The position numbers and the translations under genes are program-made. DNA of 64,000 bases from Nocardia cyriacigeorgica (lineage in GTDB: Bacteria; Actinomycetota; Actinomycetes; Mycobacteriales; Mycobacteriaceae), in NCBI RefSeq assembly GCF_010868145.1, contig NZ_JAAGUY010000001.1, forward strand, positions 124,001 through 188,000, read 5' to 3'. Each line of letters starts with the position of its first letter. Positions within the stretch are counted from its first letter, which is position 1. Shown here one piece after another: positions 1 to 8,970 of the stretch. A model generated the notes under the pieces. It did no database searches. It was not told where the DNA came from and saw only the letters and a list, made by a program, of their open reading frames with translations.

Positions 1-1532
1 GGATCACCGTCCGGCTGCATGACCCGCGACTTCAGGTCGGTTTGCAGGCCGCCGAGCGTTTTACGAGTCAGGATGTTCAACCGGACGGCGATGAGCGGTC
101 CCGCTGCCGGATCGAGGATGCGGTGCGGTTTGGCGACGCGCCCGGCCTTGTCGCCGAAGTACTGGCGAGCGTTGGTCATCGCCATCAGCTGGGCGTCCTT
201 GGAGAACTTGTTGGCCACTTCCCGGTCGCGGGCCACGATCTGGCGTTCGAGGTCGGCGTGGTCGAGCTGGGGTCCACGGGCGATCTTGTTCATTCCGTCC
301 ACGAGTTCGCGCAACGTGTCGGCGACGACGAAATCGGCGCCGTGCTGCTTGAACGCCTCCACCGGCCCCGGTGCGCCCTTGGCGACGCGGCTCTTGAGGG
401 TCAGCTTGAGGTCCTTGCCGGTGATATCGGGATTCTGTTCCGAACCCGAGAGCGCGAACTCCTTCTCGATGATCGATTGCGTCAGCACGAACCACGAATA
501 GTCATGGCCGGTGGCCAGAATCGCTTTCATGGTGGTGTTGGTATCGAAGCCGGGGAAACACGGTGCTGGCAGCCGCTTGCCATTTGCGTCGAACCACAGC
601 GACGACGGGCCGGGAATGATTCGGATGGCGTGATCGGGCCAGATCGGATCCCAATTCATGATGCCCTCGGTGTAATGCCACATGCGGTCGCGGTTGACGA
701 TGGCGCCGCCCGCGGCCTCGCTGATCCCGAGCATGCGGCCGTCCACATGCGCGGGGACACCGGAGATCATGGTCTCCGGGCACGGTCCCAGCCGTTCGGC
801 GGGCCAGTTCTGGCGAATGAGATCGTGGTTGTGGCCGATACCGCCGGAGGTGACGACGACCGCTTTCGCGCGGAATTCGAAATCGCGGACCACCGTTCGC
901 GACGAGGCCTTGCCGCGGTCGAGATCGGTCGGCTCGAGCACGCTGCCGCGCACGCCCGTCACGGCGCCGTCCTCGACGACGAGTTCGTCGACGCGGTGCC
1001 GGAACGCGAACCGAACCAGGCCCTTTCGCTCGCCCTCCAGCACCGGTTCGGCGAAGACCCGCACCACTTCGGGACCTGTGCCCCAGGTGAGGTGGAACCG
1101 GGGGACGGAGTTGCCGTGCCCGTCGGCGGTGGCGCCGCCGCGTTCGGCCCAGCCGACCAGTGGCGTCACTCGCAGGCCGAGCGCGTGTAGATAGTCGCGC
1201 TTCTCGGTGGCGGCGAATCGTACATACTCCCTGGCCCACTGCCTGGCCCAATGGTCTTCGTCCTCGCGGTCGAAACCGGCGGATCCGAACCAATCCTGGA
1301 GTGCGAGTTCGTAGGAATCCTTGATGCCGAGGCGGCGCTGCTCGGGACTGTCGACGAAGAACAGGCCGCCGAGCGACCAGAAGGCCTGGCCGCCCAGATT
1401 GTTGCGGTTCTCCTGATCCAGGACCAGTACCCGGCGGCCGGCCCGGACCAGTTCGTAGGTGGCGACCAGGCCGGCGAGACCTGCGCCGACGACGATGACC
1501 TCGGGTTCGTCGAGAGATGCGGACACGTTCAT
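1..1532 (-). CDS. FAD-binding dehydrogenase, partial (3' end outside window)
   Basis: The reading frame is open from an ATG at 1532 down to base 1, so about 510 residues are visible and the C-terminus is missing. An N-terminal dinucleotide-binding motif (VIVVGAGLAGLVATYEL) is followed by a segment with NLGGQAFWSLGGLFFVD and, mid-protein, a second FAD-contact stretch AVVVTSGGIGHN. This is the pattern of the FAD_binding_2 family (fumarate reductase and 3-ketosteroid-delta1-dehydrogenase relatives), close in style to the mycobacterial Rv0785-type flavoproteins. The substrate cannot be read from the sequence; steroid or other ring dehydrogenation is only a family possibility. Its start codon overlaps the stop of the upstream TetR-type gene (ATGA at 1532-1529), so the two are probably translationally coupled. 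Confidence 0.85.
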   Translation of the reverse strand, partial: MNVSASLDEPEVIVVGAGLAGLVATYELVRAGRRVLVLDQENRNNLGGQAFWSLGGLFFVDSPEQRRLGIKDSYELALQDWFGSAGFDREDEDHWARQWAREYVRFAATEKRDYLHALGLRVTPLVGWAERGGATADGHGNSVPRFHLTWGTGPEVVRVFAEPVLEGERKGLVRFAFRHRVDELVVEDGAVTGVRGSVLEPTDLDRGKASSRTVVRDFEFRAKAVVVTSGGIGHNHDLIRQNWPAERLGPCPETMISGVPAHVDGRMLGISEAAGGAIVNRDRMWHYTEGIMNWDPIWPDHAIRIIPGPSSLWFDANGKRLPAPCFPGFDTNTTMKAILATGHDYSWFVLTQSIIEKEFALSGSEQNPDITGKDLKLTLKSRVAKGAPGPVEAFKQHGADFVVADTLRELVDGMNKIARGPQLDHADLERQIVARDREVANKFSKDAQLMAMTNARQYFGDKAGRVAKPHRILDPAAGPLIAVRLNILTRKTLGGLQTDLKSRVMQPDGD

Positions 1533-2167
1533 CCTCCGATGTCGGTGCTGTAGGCCAGCACGATGTGGCAGAAAAGGTCGATGCGCCGTGCGCGCACCAC
1601 GGGGTTGTCGGGCTCCAGCAGAATCTGCACGGAGGTGCCGTCATGGGCGGCGACCAGGGCGTGGCCGAGTGCCGCGGGATCGGGCACGGTGCGGCCGACG
1701 CGGGCGAGCGCGGTCGCGATACTCGGTACCAGTGCGGCGACGATCGCCTCCTCCCGCGCCGCCATGACCCGGCTCAGTCCGGGAGTGCGCAGCGCGTGCG
1801 CGGTGAATTCGGCGGTGATGCGGTACCAGCCGTCATCGATGGGGACGGCGTCGGTGAGGCGCTCGACGGCCGTGCGCACGTCGGCGACGTCGTCGATGCT
1901 GATCTCGTCCAAGGTGGCGCGGACGTCGTCGAGCATGGTTGCGGCGCGCTGCTCCCACATGGTCAGGAACAGCTCATCGAGCGAGCCGAAATTGGAGTAG
2001 AACGCACCTCGGGTGAACCCGGCCGCCTCACAGACCTGCTCGACGGTGCTGCGACCGAATCCGACCGCGGCGAAGACCTCATACGCGGCTTCGAGTAGAC
2101 GGCCGCGGGTGGCCGCGCGACGTCGCGTGACCCGTTTGGCCGGGGTTTGCGCCGTGGACGATGACAC
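1529..2167 (-). CDS. TetR/AcrR family transcriptional regulator
   Basis: A 212-residue protein with an N-terminal TetR helix-turn-helix (RGRLLEAAYEVFAAVGF, then EQVCEAAGFTRGAFYSNF), the usual DNA-binding signature. The C-terminal ligand domain has no recognisable specificity. A longer frame begins with an ATG at 2200, but that codon sits inside a 33-bp palindrome. The GTG at 2167 has a good ribosome binding site (GGAAGG) six bases upstream and is preferred. The stop overlaps the start of the FAD dehydrogenase, and a zinc alcohol dehydrogenase is transcribed divergently. It probably controls itself, the dehydrogenase and perhaps the divergent gene. Confidence 0.85.
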   Translation of the reverse strand: MSSSTAQTPAKRVTRRRAATRGRLLEAAYEVFAAVGFGRSTVEQVCEAAGFTRGAFYSNFGSLDELFLTMWEQRAATMLDDVRATLDEISIDDVADVRTAVERLTDAVPIDDGWYRITAEFTAHALRTPGLSRVMAAREEAIVAALVPSIATALARVGRTVPDPAALGHALVAAHDGTSVQILLEPDNPVVRARRIDLFCHIVLAYSTDIGG

Positions 2168-2193
2168 TCGGAACCTTCCGTCACGCTCTGACC

Positions 2194-2226
2194 GATACAT
2201 CTTTGTATTCGATACGGGAATGTATC
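2194..2226. promoter_or_regulatory. 33-bp palindromic operator for the adjacent TetR regulator
   Basis: A symmetrical site with outer arms GATACAT (2194-2200) and ATGTATC (2220-2226), and inner arms GTAT (2205-2208) and ATAC (2212-2215) around a TCG centre. It lies between the divergent TetR-type and alcohol dehydrogenase genes, which is the typical place for a TetR-family operator. Binding is inferred. Confidence 0.7.
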
Positions 2227-2311
2227 AGAACCAACCCTCCGAGTGGGGCGATTCGGAAGAGTAGGGTCCAGGCACAACCCGCAGCGCTCGCCGTCGACAA
2301 GGGGAAGTGAC

Positions 2312-3370
2312 ATGGGCGAAGCAGACCGCGAACAGGCAGCCCGGATGCGGTGTTGGCGGGTGCGCGCGCCCGGGCCGATCAGTGGCCGTCCGCTGGAATT
2401 CACCACGGCCACGCGGCCGGAGCCCGCGGCAGGGGAGTTGCTGGTGCGGGTGCTGGCCTGCGGGGCGTGCCGCACCGATCTCCACGTCGCCGAGGGTGAT
2501 CTGCCGGTGCATCGGGACCGGGTGGTGCCGGGCCATGAGGTCGTCGGTGAGGTGGTCGGCGTCGGTCCATCTCGGCCACCTGATGAGGCCGTCGGCCTCG
2601 ACGTGGATTTCGTGCCGGGCGACCGGGTCGGGATCGCCTGGCTGCGCCATACCTGCGGCACCTGCCGATCTTGTCGCCGCGGAGCCGAGAACCTCTGTCC
2701 CCGTTCGCGTTATACCGGGTGGGACGCCGACGGTGGCTACGCCGAATATGCCGTGGTCCCGGCGGCATACGCCCTGCGGCTACCCGACGGCTACAGCGAC
2801 ACCGACACGGCGCCACTGCTGTGTGCCGGGATCATCGGCTACCGGGCGCTACGCAGAGCTGCACTACCTGCCGGCGGACGGCTCGGCATCTATGGTTTCG
2901 GCGGCAGCGCCCACATCGCCGCCCAGGTGGCGATGGCCGAGGGCGCCGAAGTGCACGTCATGACTCGCGACCGAGAAGCCCGAGAACTCGCTCTCGCGCT
3001 CGGTGCCGCCTCTGTCGACGGTGCGACGGATCCGCCACCGGTGGCGTTGGATTCGGCCATCCTGTTCGCACCGGTCGGCGAGCTGGTCCCGCCCGCGCTG
3101 GAAGCGCTCGACAGCGGCGGGGTGCTGGCGGTCGCGGGCATCCACCTCAGCGATATCCCGGCGCTGAACTATCAACGGCACCTGTTCCGGGAACGCGAGA
3201 TCCGCTCGGTGACCGCCAACACCCGCGCCGATGCACGCGAATTCCTGGCTTTCGCAGGGCGCCACCGTATTCGGCTGACCACCCACGCGTATCAGCTCGG
3301 CGCCGCCGATCATGCGCTCGCCGACCTGGCAGGCGGACGTTTCGCCGGCGCCGCGGTTCTGGTGCCATGA
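2312..3370 (+). CDS. Zinc-dependent alcohol dehydrogenase (MDR superfamily)
   Basis: A 352-residue medium-chain dehydrogenase that should oxidise an alcohol or reduce an aldehyde with NAD(P). Catalytic zinc ligands are visible at Cys53 (GACRTD) and His75-Glu76 ([13 protein letters not shown]). The structural zinc cysteines are Cys115, Cys118, Cys121 and Cys129 ([15 protein letters not shown]). The nucleotide-binding loop appears as [12 protein letters not shown], with the middle glycine pattern shifted from the usual GLGGVG. It resembles mycobacterial AdhA (Rv1862), but the substrate is unknown. The ATG at 2312 was chosen because GGGGAAG lies just upstream; an earlier in-frame ATG at 2243 has no such site. 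It is divergent from the TetR gene across a palindromic operator. Confidence 0.88.
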   Translation: MGEADREQAARMRCWRVRAPGPISGRPLEFTTATRPEPAAGELLVRVLACGACRTDLHVAEGDLPVHRDRVVPGHEVVGEVVGVGPSRPPDEAVGLDVDFVPGDRVGIAWLRHTCGTCRSCRRGAENLCPRSRYTGWDADGGYAEYAVVPAAYALRLPDGYSDTDTAPLLCAGIIGYRALRRAALPAGGRLGIYGFGGSAHIAAQVAMAEGAEVHVMTRDREARELALALGAASVDGATDPPPVALDSAILFAPVGELVPPALEALDSGGVLAVAGIHLSDIPALNYQRHLFREREIRSVTANTRADAREFLAFAGRHRIRLTTHAYQLGAADHALADLAGGRFAGAAVLVP

Positions 3371-3506
3371 CGGGCCAGCACACGAATAGGCGTTGAGTCG
3401 ATATCGGTTGGTACATCTCGCTTGACCCGGCCTTCCCGCATTCGTACCTTCGCGGATACAGCCGAGCCGGTGGTGCCGACACCGGGCTCCCGGCAGGCAC
3501 TTTCGG

Positions 3507-3943
3507 GTGTGGACGGCGGTGATCACGATGGCCGGACGACGGCTACGGATTGATATCCGTTATGCGGCAACGCTATTCGCGGCAGTTCTGCTCGTACTCG
3601 GAATCGGATCCTGGTGTGGCAGCGGGCATACGACGTGGTGGTCGGATATTCGCAGGGTGCGGTCGTGGTGCACGGCGCGCTCGGGACCGGGGTCATGGTC
3701 GCCATGCCCGGAATCCGTCAGCTGCCGCCGATGTCGGCGCCGCGGATCGCTGCCGTACTGCTCTTCGGTGACCCGCTGCGCCTCAACGCCTGGTCGGTCG
3801 CGGATATGTACGCGGGCCGGACCAGGAACTATTGCGCCCCTGGTGATCCGATCTGCCAACTCGGTGCGACCAACCCCGACGCGCATGTCGGCTACCGCGA
3901 CACGATCGCCGCGGCAGCCGACTTCGCGGCCCTCATGCTCTGA
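3507..3943 (+). pseudogene. Cutinase-family pseudogene with internal deletion and frameshift
   Basis: The first part (GTG at 3507 or ATG at 3528) encodes a signal peptide: basic MAGRRLRIDIRY followed by a hydrophobic run LFAAVLLVLGIGS. After about 3610 the recognisable cutinase sequence continues in another frame (from the GTG at 3614) with the nucleophile motif VVGYSQGA, then CAPGDPICQLG (catalytic Asp) and DAHVGYRDT (catalytic His) to a stop at 3943. Secreted cutinases normally have roughly 80-90 residues between signal peptide and GYSQG, including the oxyanion region; these are missing here. The fragment keeps all three triad residues but lacks the N-terminal half of the fold, so it is very probably non-functional. 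Confidence 0.8.
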
Positions 3944-3952
3944 ATGCCGGCC

Positions 3953-5983
3953 CTACCAATGCAGGCCGGGAACAACCCTCGCCATCCTCGCCGCCGGCCC
4001 GGGCAGCGCCATCAATGGCAGCAGTACCGGCGACAACACCGTCAACGGACTGCGCGCGGGTTCGGCGAGCTGGTCCGCGGTCGCGGCTCCCGGACCCTCC
4101 GGCCGCAGCGTCGCGCCCGAGGCCGCCTTGGATTCGCCGAACATCCGATAACCCTGATGCATGATCGTCCGCTTGACCGATGGCATCAGCAGCTCGACGG
4201 CCTGAGCGAAGGTGCCGACCGGGGTATCGATGCGATCGGGGCGATCGACCAACGCGCGCACCACGATGGCAGCCGCCTGTGCCGGATCCGGCACAGGCAG
4301 TGAGCGGTACAGATCGGTCGGCGCGATCATCGGCGTCCGCACCAGGGGCATCCGCACCGAGGTGAAGGTGATGCCCGCGTCGCGGTTCTCCACGGCCGCG
4401 ATCTCACTGAAGTTGTCCAGCGCCGACTTGCTGGCGACATAGGCGGCGAAGCGGGGCACCTTCGTCTGCACCGCGATGGACGAAATATTGACGATATGGC
4501 CGAATCGGCGTTCCCGCATCGACGGCAGCAGTGCCAGGATCAACCGGACCGCACCGAAATAGTTGACCGCCATGGTCCGTTCGAAGTCGTGCATCCGGTC
4601 GGTGGAGTTGAGCACCGAGCGACGGATCGACCGGCCGGCATTGTTCACCAGGTAGTCGACTCCGCCGTGGTCGGCGAGCACCGTCGCCACCAGAGCGTCG
4701 ACGGCGTCGGCGTCGGTGATATCGCACGAGTAGGCATGGGCGTCGCCGCCGTCGGCGCGCACCGCCTCCGCCGCGGCCTCGAGTTCTGCGCGTCCGCGCG
4801 CCACCATCAGAACCGTCGCGCCACGGCGCGCCACGGCGTGGGCGGTGGCAAGTCCGATTCCGGAGGACGCGCCCGTGATCAGGACGATGCGCCCGGTAAA
4901 TGTCTCCTCGGAGGAAGCAGGTCGGTGACGATCCGGATCGAGGTTGGTCCGCCAGTATTCCCACAGACGTCCGGCGTAGCTGTCGAACTCGGGCACCGTC
5001 AGACCACGCAGCAGCGCGCGGGTGGAGTCGGAGACGAACTCGGCCGAGAACGACACATGCGGCGCCACGGCGGCAGGAATTCCCAGACGTTCGAGCAGGA
5101 AATCGCGGACCGTCGGCACACCGGGCAGATGCGACAGACCGCTCAGTGCGCGTCGGCTACCTGGCAGCAGTCCGACACCCGCGGGAGCGCCTGCGGCCGT
5201 CGCGAGGGCGCCGTAGATCTCGCCGAACGGCTGTGGACGCGGATTCACCAGGTGGAAGGTGCGCCCGTCCAGCCCTGGCCGACGCACGAGCTCGACCATG
5301 GCGGAAGCGACGTAGTCGACCGGAACGACATTGGTCGCACCGAGATCCGGCAGTGGGATCGGCAGCTCGGCCGGCAGTCCACCGAGCGAGGCGATCGCGG
5401 GGAAGAAGTAGTAGGGACCGTCGATCTTGTCCATTTCGCCGGTGCGCGAATCACCGACAACGATGGCCGGCCGGTACACCCGCCATCGCACGTCGCGCGA
5501 TTCCCGCACCATTTTCTCGGCGGCGAATTTGGTGCGATGGTACGGCGAGGTCAGTTGCTGGCCGAGATCGAAATCCTCCTCGAAGAACCGGCCGCGGTGA
5601 TCGCCCGCCACCGCCACCGAGGAAACGTGATGCAGTATTGCGTCGAGTTGTTGTGCCAGTGCCAGAACAGAATTGGTGCCGCGCACATTGGCGGCGTGTG
5701 CGGTGTCCTCATCGGCGGTCATATCGTAGACGGCGCCGAGATGGATGATGTGTTCGGCGGGGGGTGCGGGCTCGGTCAACCCGAGTCCATCCGCGGTGAG
5801 GTCGCCGACCAGCGGGACCACCCGTTCGCTGCCACGCCACCGGGTGGCCAGCGCATCGAACTTCGTCAGCGATTCCGCGCGCACCAGAATGTGCACGGTC
5901 GCGTCCGGCTCATTGTCCAGAATTCCTTGCACGACACGGCGACCAAGAAAACCGGTACCGCCTGTCACGATAAAAGAAGCCAC
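3953..5983 (-). CDS. Two-domain SDR oxidoreductase (extended SDR + classical SDR)
   Basis: A 676-residue fusion. Residues about 1-330 form an extended SDR domain with an NADP-binding motif VTGGTGFLG at the extreme N-terminus and an active-site YHRTK, in the style of male-sterility/fatty acyl-CoA reductases. Residues about 365-620 form a classical SDR with TGASSGIG (near 369), NNAG (near 445) and YVASK (near 513). This arrangement is known from mycobacterial acyl-CoA reductase-like proteins (Rv3391/AcrA1), suggesting reduction of a long-chain acyl-CoA or ketone; substrate is inferred. The GTG at 5983 follows a GGGG purine run and places the Rossmann motif at the N-terminus. The frame continues upstream without support. 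Confidence 0.82.
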   Translation of the reverse strand: MASFIVTGGTGFLGRRVVQGILDNEPDATVHILVRAESLTKFDALATRWRGSERVVPLVGDLTADGLGLTEPAPPAEHIIHLGAVYDMTADEDTAHAANVRGTNSVLALAQQLDAILHHVSSVAVAGDHRGRFFEEDFDLGQQLTSPYHRTKFAAEKMVRESRDVRWRVYRPAIVVGDSRTGEMDKIDGPYYFFPAIASLGGLPAELPIPLPDLGATNVVPVDYVASAMVELVRRPGLDGRTFHLVNPRPQPFGEIYGALATAAGAPAGVGLLPGSRRALSGLSHLPGVPTVRDFLLERLGIPAAVAPHVSFSAEFVSDSTRALLRGLTVPEFDSYAGRLWEYWRTNLDPDRHRPASSEETFTGRIVLITGASSGIGLATAHAVARRGATVLMVARGRAELEAAAEAVRADGGDAHAYSCDITDADAVDALVATVLADHGGVDYLVNNAGRSIRRSVLNSTDRMHDFERTMAVNYFGAVRLILALLPSMRERRFGHIVNISSIAVQTKVPRFAAYVASKSALDNFSEIAAVENRDAGITFTSVRMPLVRTPMIAPTDLYRSLPVPDPAQAAAIVVRALVDRPDRIDTPVGTFAQAVELLMPSVKRTIMHQGYRMFGESKAASGATLRPEGPGAATADQLAEPARSPLTVLSPVLLPLMALPGPAARMARVVPGLHW

Positions 5984-6376
5984 CGTCTTACCCCTGCTGT
6001 TCACTCGAAGCCGTTGTCGCACAGAGTTGCCCGGCATGCTGCGGTGAATGCGGACATCGAAAGATTTCGACCCCCGAAGAATCCGTCGGGTCGAGAGTAG
6101 GAACATCATCGTCCTGACTGACCGGAACATTAATGGGGGTTACCCGCCGGTAGCAAGCTGGACCGGCTGGGAAGCGTTGTGGGAATGGTCACGAAACGGT
6201 CGGTGGGGTTTTTGTGTGTTACAACAGTTTTCAGGTAATGAATATGCAACTCGCGGTGACAGATAATGGCCTTAGCGGGTATCCGGCCGCGTTCGACACC
6301 GCAGCGGACCTTCGCGCGCGGGCCGCGGTTGGTAGGTATCGGCAGCGCGGCCAGGACAGAGCCGGCCGCACTGCCA
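5984..6376. other. Non-coding interval upstream of the double SDR gene
   Basis: A 393-bp interval with no supported gene. The 6050-6260 part is noticeably more AT-rich than the surroundings and presumably carries the promoter of the SDR gene, which reads leftward. No clear palindrome or terminator was found. Confidence 0.5.
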
Positions 6377-7087
6377 TCAAGACGGGCGGCGCGTCGGGAA
6401 TTCTTCGGCGAGTTCCTCGAAGACGGCGGTGTTCATCGCGAAGGCGCGCTGCCCCTCATCGAGGACGCGGCGGCGCTCGAGATCGTCGAGCGGCATGCGA
6501 TCGAGCAGTGCACGATATTCCCGCTTGAACGCGGCCGGGTTACCGACCGCGTCGAAGACGTAGAACCGCACACCATCACCGCGATGGGGCAGGTTCCACA
6601 GCTTCTCGGCGGTCCCGCGGATGACCTGCCCGCCGGACAGGTCGCCGAGGTAGCGGGTGTAGTGGTGGGCGATGTAGCCGCCGGGCCAGTCGCGGGCGCA
6701 TTCGTCGATCCGGGCGGCGTATGCGGCGGTAGCGGGCAGCGGTTCGAGTCCGTCGCGCCAGCCGGGCCCGGCCAGATGCGCGAGATCGCGTTCGAGTTCG
6801 GCGGTGCGGGCCAGCTCGGGACGGATGAACGGCCCGGCGATCGGGTCCTCGGCCAAACTGTCCCAGCGACCTTCCAACGCCCGGTAGACGAACCACAGCT
6901 GCCCGGTGTAACGCAGGTAGGACTCGACGCCGAGTTCGCCGCCGAGCATGTCGGAGATGAACGAGGAGTTCTCCGCCTCTTCGTGCTGTCGGGCGGTGGC
7001 GCTGCGAATCTGCGCGGAGAACGGTAAGGGCGCCGCCGGCGCCGCGGTGGCGTATTCGGTACTCGACACATCCGGACCATGCGACAT
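6377..7087 (-). CDS. Heme oxygenase (biliverdin-producing)
   Basis: A 236-residue member of the HO-1/HmuO family, which opens heme to biliverdin, iron and CO. The proximal heme ligand is in SATARQHEEAENS (the His after RQ). The flexible distal-helix glycines are in RYLGDLSGGQ, both diagnostic of the family. Length fits actinobacterial HmuO. The ATG at 7087 is preferred over the GTG four codons upstream because GAGGTGG lies at a suitable distance. It probably serves iron acquisition from heme, though no heme-uptake gene is next to it and no iron box was identified. Confidence 0.92.
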   Translation of the reverse strand: MSHGPDVSSTEYATAAPAAPLPFSAQIRSATARQHEEAENSSFISDMLGGELGVESYLRYTGQLWFVYRALEGRWDSLAEDPIAGPFIRPELARTAELERDLAHLAGPGWRDGLEPLPATAAYAARIDECARDWPGGYIAHHYTRYLGDLSGGQVIRGTAEKLWNLPHRGDGVRFYVFDAVGNPAAFKREYRALLDRMPLDDLERRRVLDEGQRAFAMNTAVFEELAEEFPTRRPS

Positions 7088-7218
7088 ATCCGAAACCACC
7101 TCACCATCACTGGGACCGTCGTGCGCAACGGGCCTTGGCCCGAATGCCGTGTGCGGCCCGTGTACTCCCGGACCGATCGTCTCGACGATACCGGCTCACC
7201 AGGGATCCTGCGATGGGC

Positions 7219-8781
7219 TCACTTCGGCTTGCGGAGGTTGGGCGGGAACTCCTTGCGCAGGTAGGGCGGGATCCCCACCGGACGACGCCTGCGCCGCACG
7301 ATCGGCCGCTTCAGGCTGCCGAAACGGCGCAGCACCGGTGGCCGGACCACCGTCCGGTCGAACCATTCACCGAGGGTGACACCGGCGGCGAGCGCGCAGC
7401 CGACACCCAACGCGGCCAGGAGCTGATTGGCCCCGATCAGCAGTTCATCGTTGAGGGTGCCGTAGAGGCCCCGGTAGACACTGAGACCGGGCAGCAGGGG
7501 CGTGATGCCCGCGACCGCCACGATCAGCGGCGGAGTCAGCGCACGCCGCGCCATCAGACCACCTGCGAGGCCGATGATGGTGGCGGCGGCACCGGAGGAG
7601 ACGACAGGGCCGAACCCGGCATGCTGGATCAGTAGATAGACGACGGTGCCCGTCGCGCCGCTCAGCGCCGCGGCGGCAAGGGCCCGGCGCTCGGCGTAAG
7701 AGGCCAGCGCGTAGGCCAGCGCCGCCACCGCGCCGGCGAGCAGCTTGACCGGCAGATCGGTGAAGACCCGCGCGGGTGTCAGATCCAGCGGTGGTGAGGT
7801 CGCTCCGAGGATCTGGCCCACCCGCAACGCCAGTGCGATACCGGCGACGATGCCGCCGGTCATCATGATCAACTCGAGCATGCGCGCGGCGGCGGTGATG
7901 GGGCTGCCGGTAATGGCATCCTGTACCGAGCCGACCAGTTGCAAACCACTGAGCAGCACCGTGATGCCCGCGGCGATGATCAGGGTCGGGTCGACGTTCA
8001 TGCCGAGTGGTTCGGCCAAGGTTGCCAGCACGATCGCCGGTGTCGCGGCGATCGCGCCGCCGACCATGTGCTGAAAGAAGAACGGTAGCCCGTACCGATT
8101 GAGCACCCGATTCACTCGGTCGATCGCCGCGGTCGCGGCGAAACTGATCACCGCGACCAGGACACCGCCGCCGAGCAGGACTGCGATGGCGGCGGCCAGC
8201 AACGACCAGCCGAAGGTGGCCGTCCAGCGTGGATAAGGGTGCGGCGCCGAGGTGATGGCGTCGAGCGCCGCGCGCGCGTCCTCCGGGTCGACGATCTGGG
8301 TGCGGATCCGGCGGGTCAAGCGGTCCACCGCGGCGAGCCGGGTGAAGTCCATCCCGCGGTAGTGCACGACGCGCATGCTGCTGGCGGGCGGCAGCGATCG
8401 ACCACGGTCGGCGTAGATGCGGATCGAGTCGAAGGTGACGTCGACGTCGCAGCGAGCCAGACCATAGGTGGCGGCGATGAACCGGACCGTGGTGGTGGTG
8501 TCGTTGACCGACGTCCCGGACGCGAGCACCACCTCACCCATGCGAACCGCGAGGTCGAGCACCTCGGCGACCTTCGCGTCGTCGGTGAGATCGATCGGCT
8601 GTAGCGGCGTCGGGGCAGCGACGATGGTGTCGGCGGTCGCCTGACGATCGCCGACCAGACGTCCGAATGCCTGCGTGACCACGGGCAGCTGAAGGATCCG
8701 GCGCCGTCGTGGACCGCGCGTCGCGAACTCTTCGACCGGTGGTTCGCCGGTGTCTCCTCCCGAGGGCGCGCCAATAGCCAT
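7219..8781 (-). CDS. ThrE-family threonine/serine exporter
   Basis: About 520 residues. A cytoplasmic N-terminal region of roughly 180 residues (DUF1212/ThrE type, containing VASGTSVNDTTTTVRF and DVDVTFDSIRIYADRG) is followed by around ten hydrophobic segments, such as GWSLLAAAIAVLLGGGVLVA and ELIMMTGGIVAGIALAL. This matches the Corynebacterium ThrE exporter of threonine and serine. The start is uncertain: the ATG at 8781 is annotated, but an in-frame GTG at 8799 has a better purine-rich leader. It lies upstream of and in the same direction as the heme oxygenase gene with a gap of about 130 bases. Confidence 0.88.
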   Translation of the reverse strand: MAIGAPSGGDTGEPPVEEFATRGPRRRRILQLPVVTQAFGRLVGDRQATADTIVAAPTPLQPIDLTDDAKVAEVLDLAVRMGEVVLASGTSVNDTTTTVRFIAATYGLARCDVDVTFDSIRIYADRGRSLPPASSMRVVHYRGMDFTRLAAVDRLTRRIRTQIVDPEDARAALDAITSAPHPYPRWTATFGWSLLAAAIAVLLGGGVLVAVISFAATAAIDRVNRVLNRYGLPFFFQHMVGGAIAATPAIVLATLAEPLGMNVDPTLIIAAGITVLLSGLQLVGSVQDAITGSPITAAARMLELIMMTGGIVAGIALALRVGQILGATSPPLDLTPARVFTDLPVKLLAGAVAALAYALASYAERRALAAAALSGATGTVVYLLIQHAGFGPVVSSGAAATIIGLAGGLMARRALTPPLIVAVAGITPLLPGLSVYRGLYGTLNDELLIGANQLLAALGVGCALAAGVTLGEWFDRTVVRPPVLRRFGSLKRPIVRRRRRPVGIPPYLRKEFPPNLRKPK

Positions 8782-8970
8782 AGCCGTGAAGGTAGTCACC
8801 TTCACCGCCCTCGCGCATCGTGATCCGCGCAACCGCGCTCACGCGGCGCATGTGCCGTGGTGACGCTGCCTTTTCCAGGGCGGCGATCAGCTGATGAATC
8901 GGCGCCGGGTGACCGATCTCGCGCCGCGATCCTTCGGCCCGCCGCGCGCGGTTGCGGCTAGGGTCGGGTC

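Noticed and set aside
4496-6100. 534-codon plus-strand frame opposite the double SDR
   Set aside because: The minus strand has two complete SDR domains; the plus frame has none.
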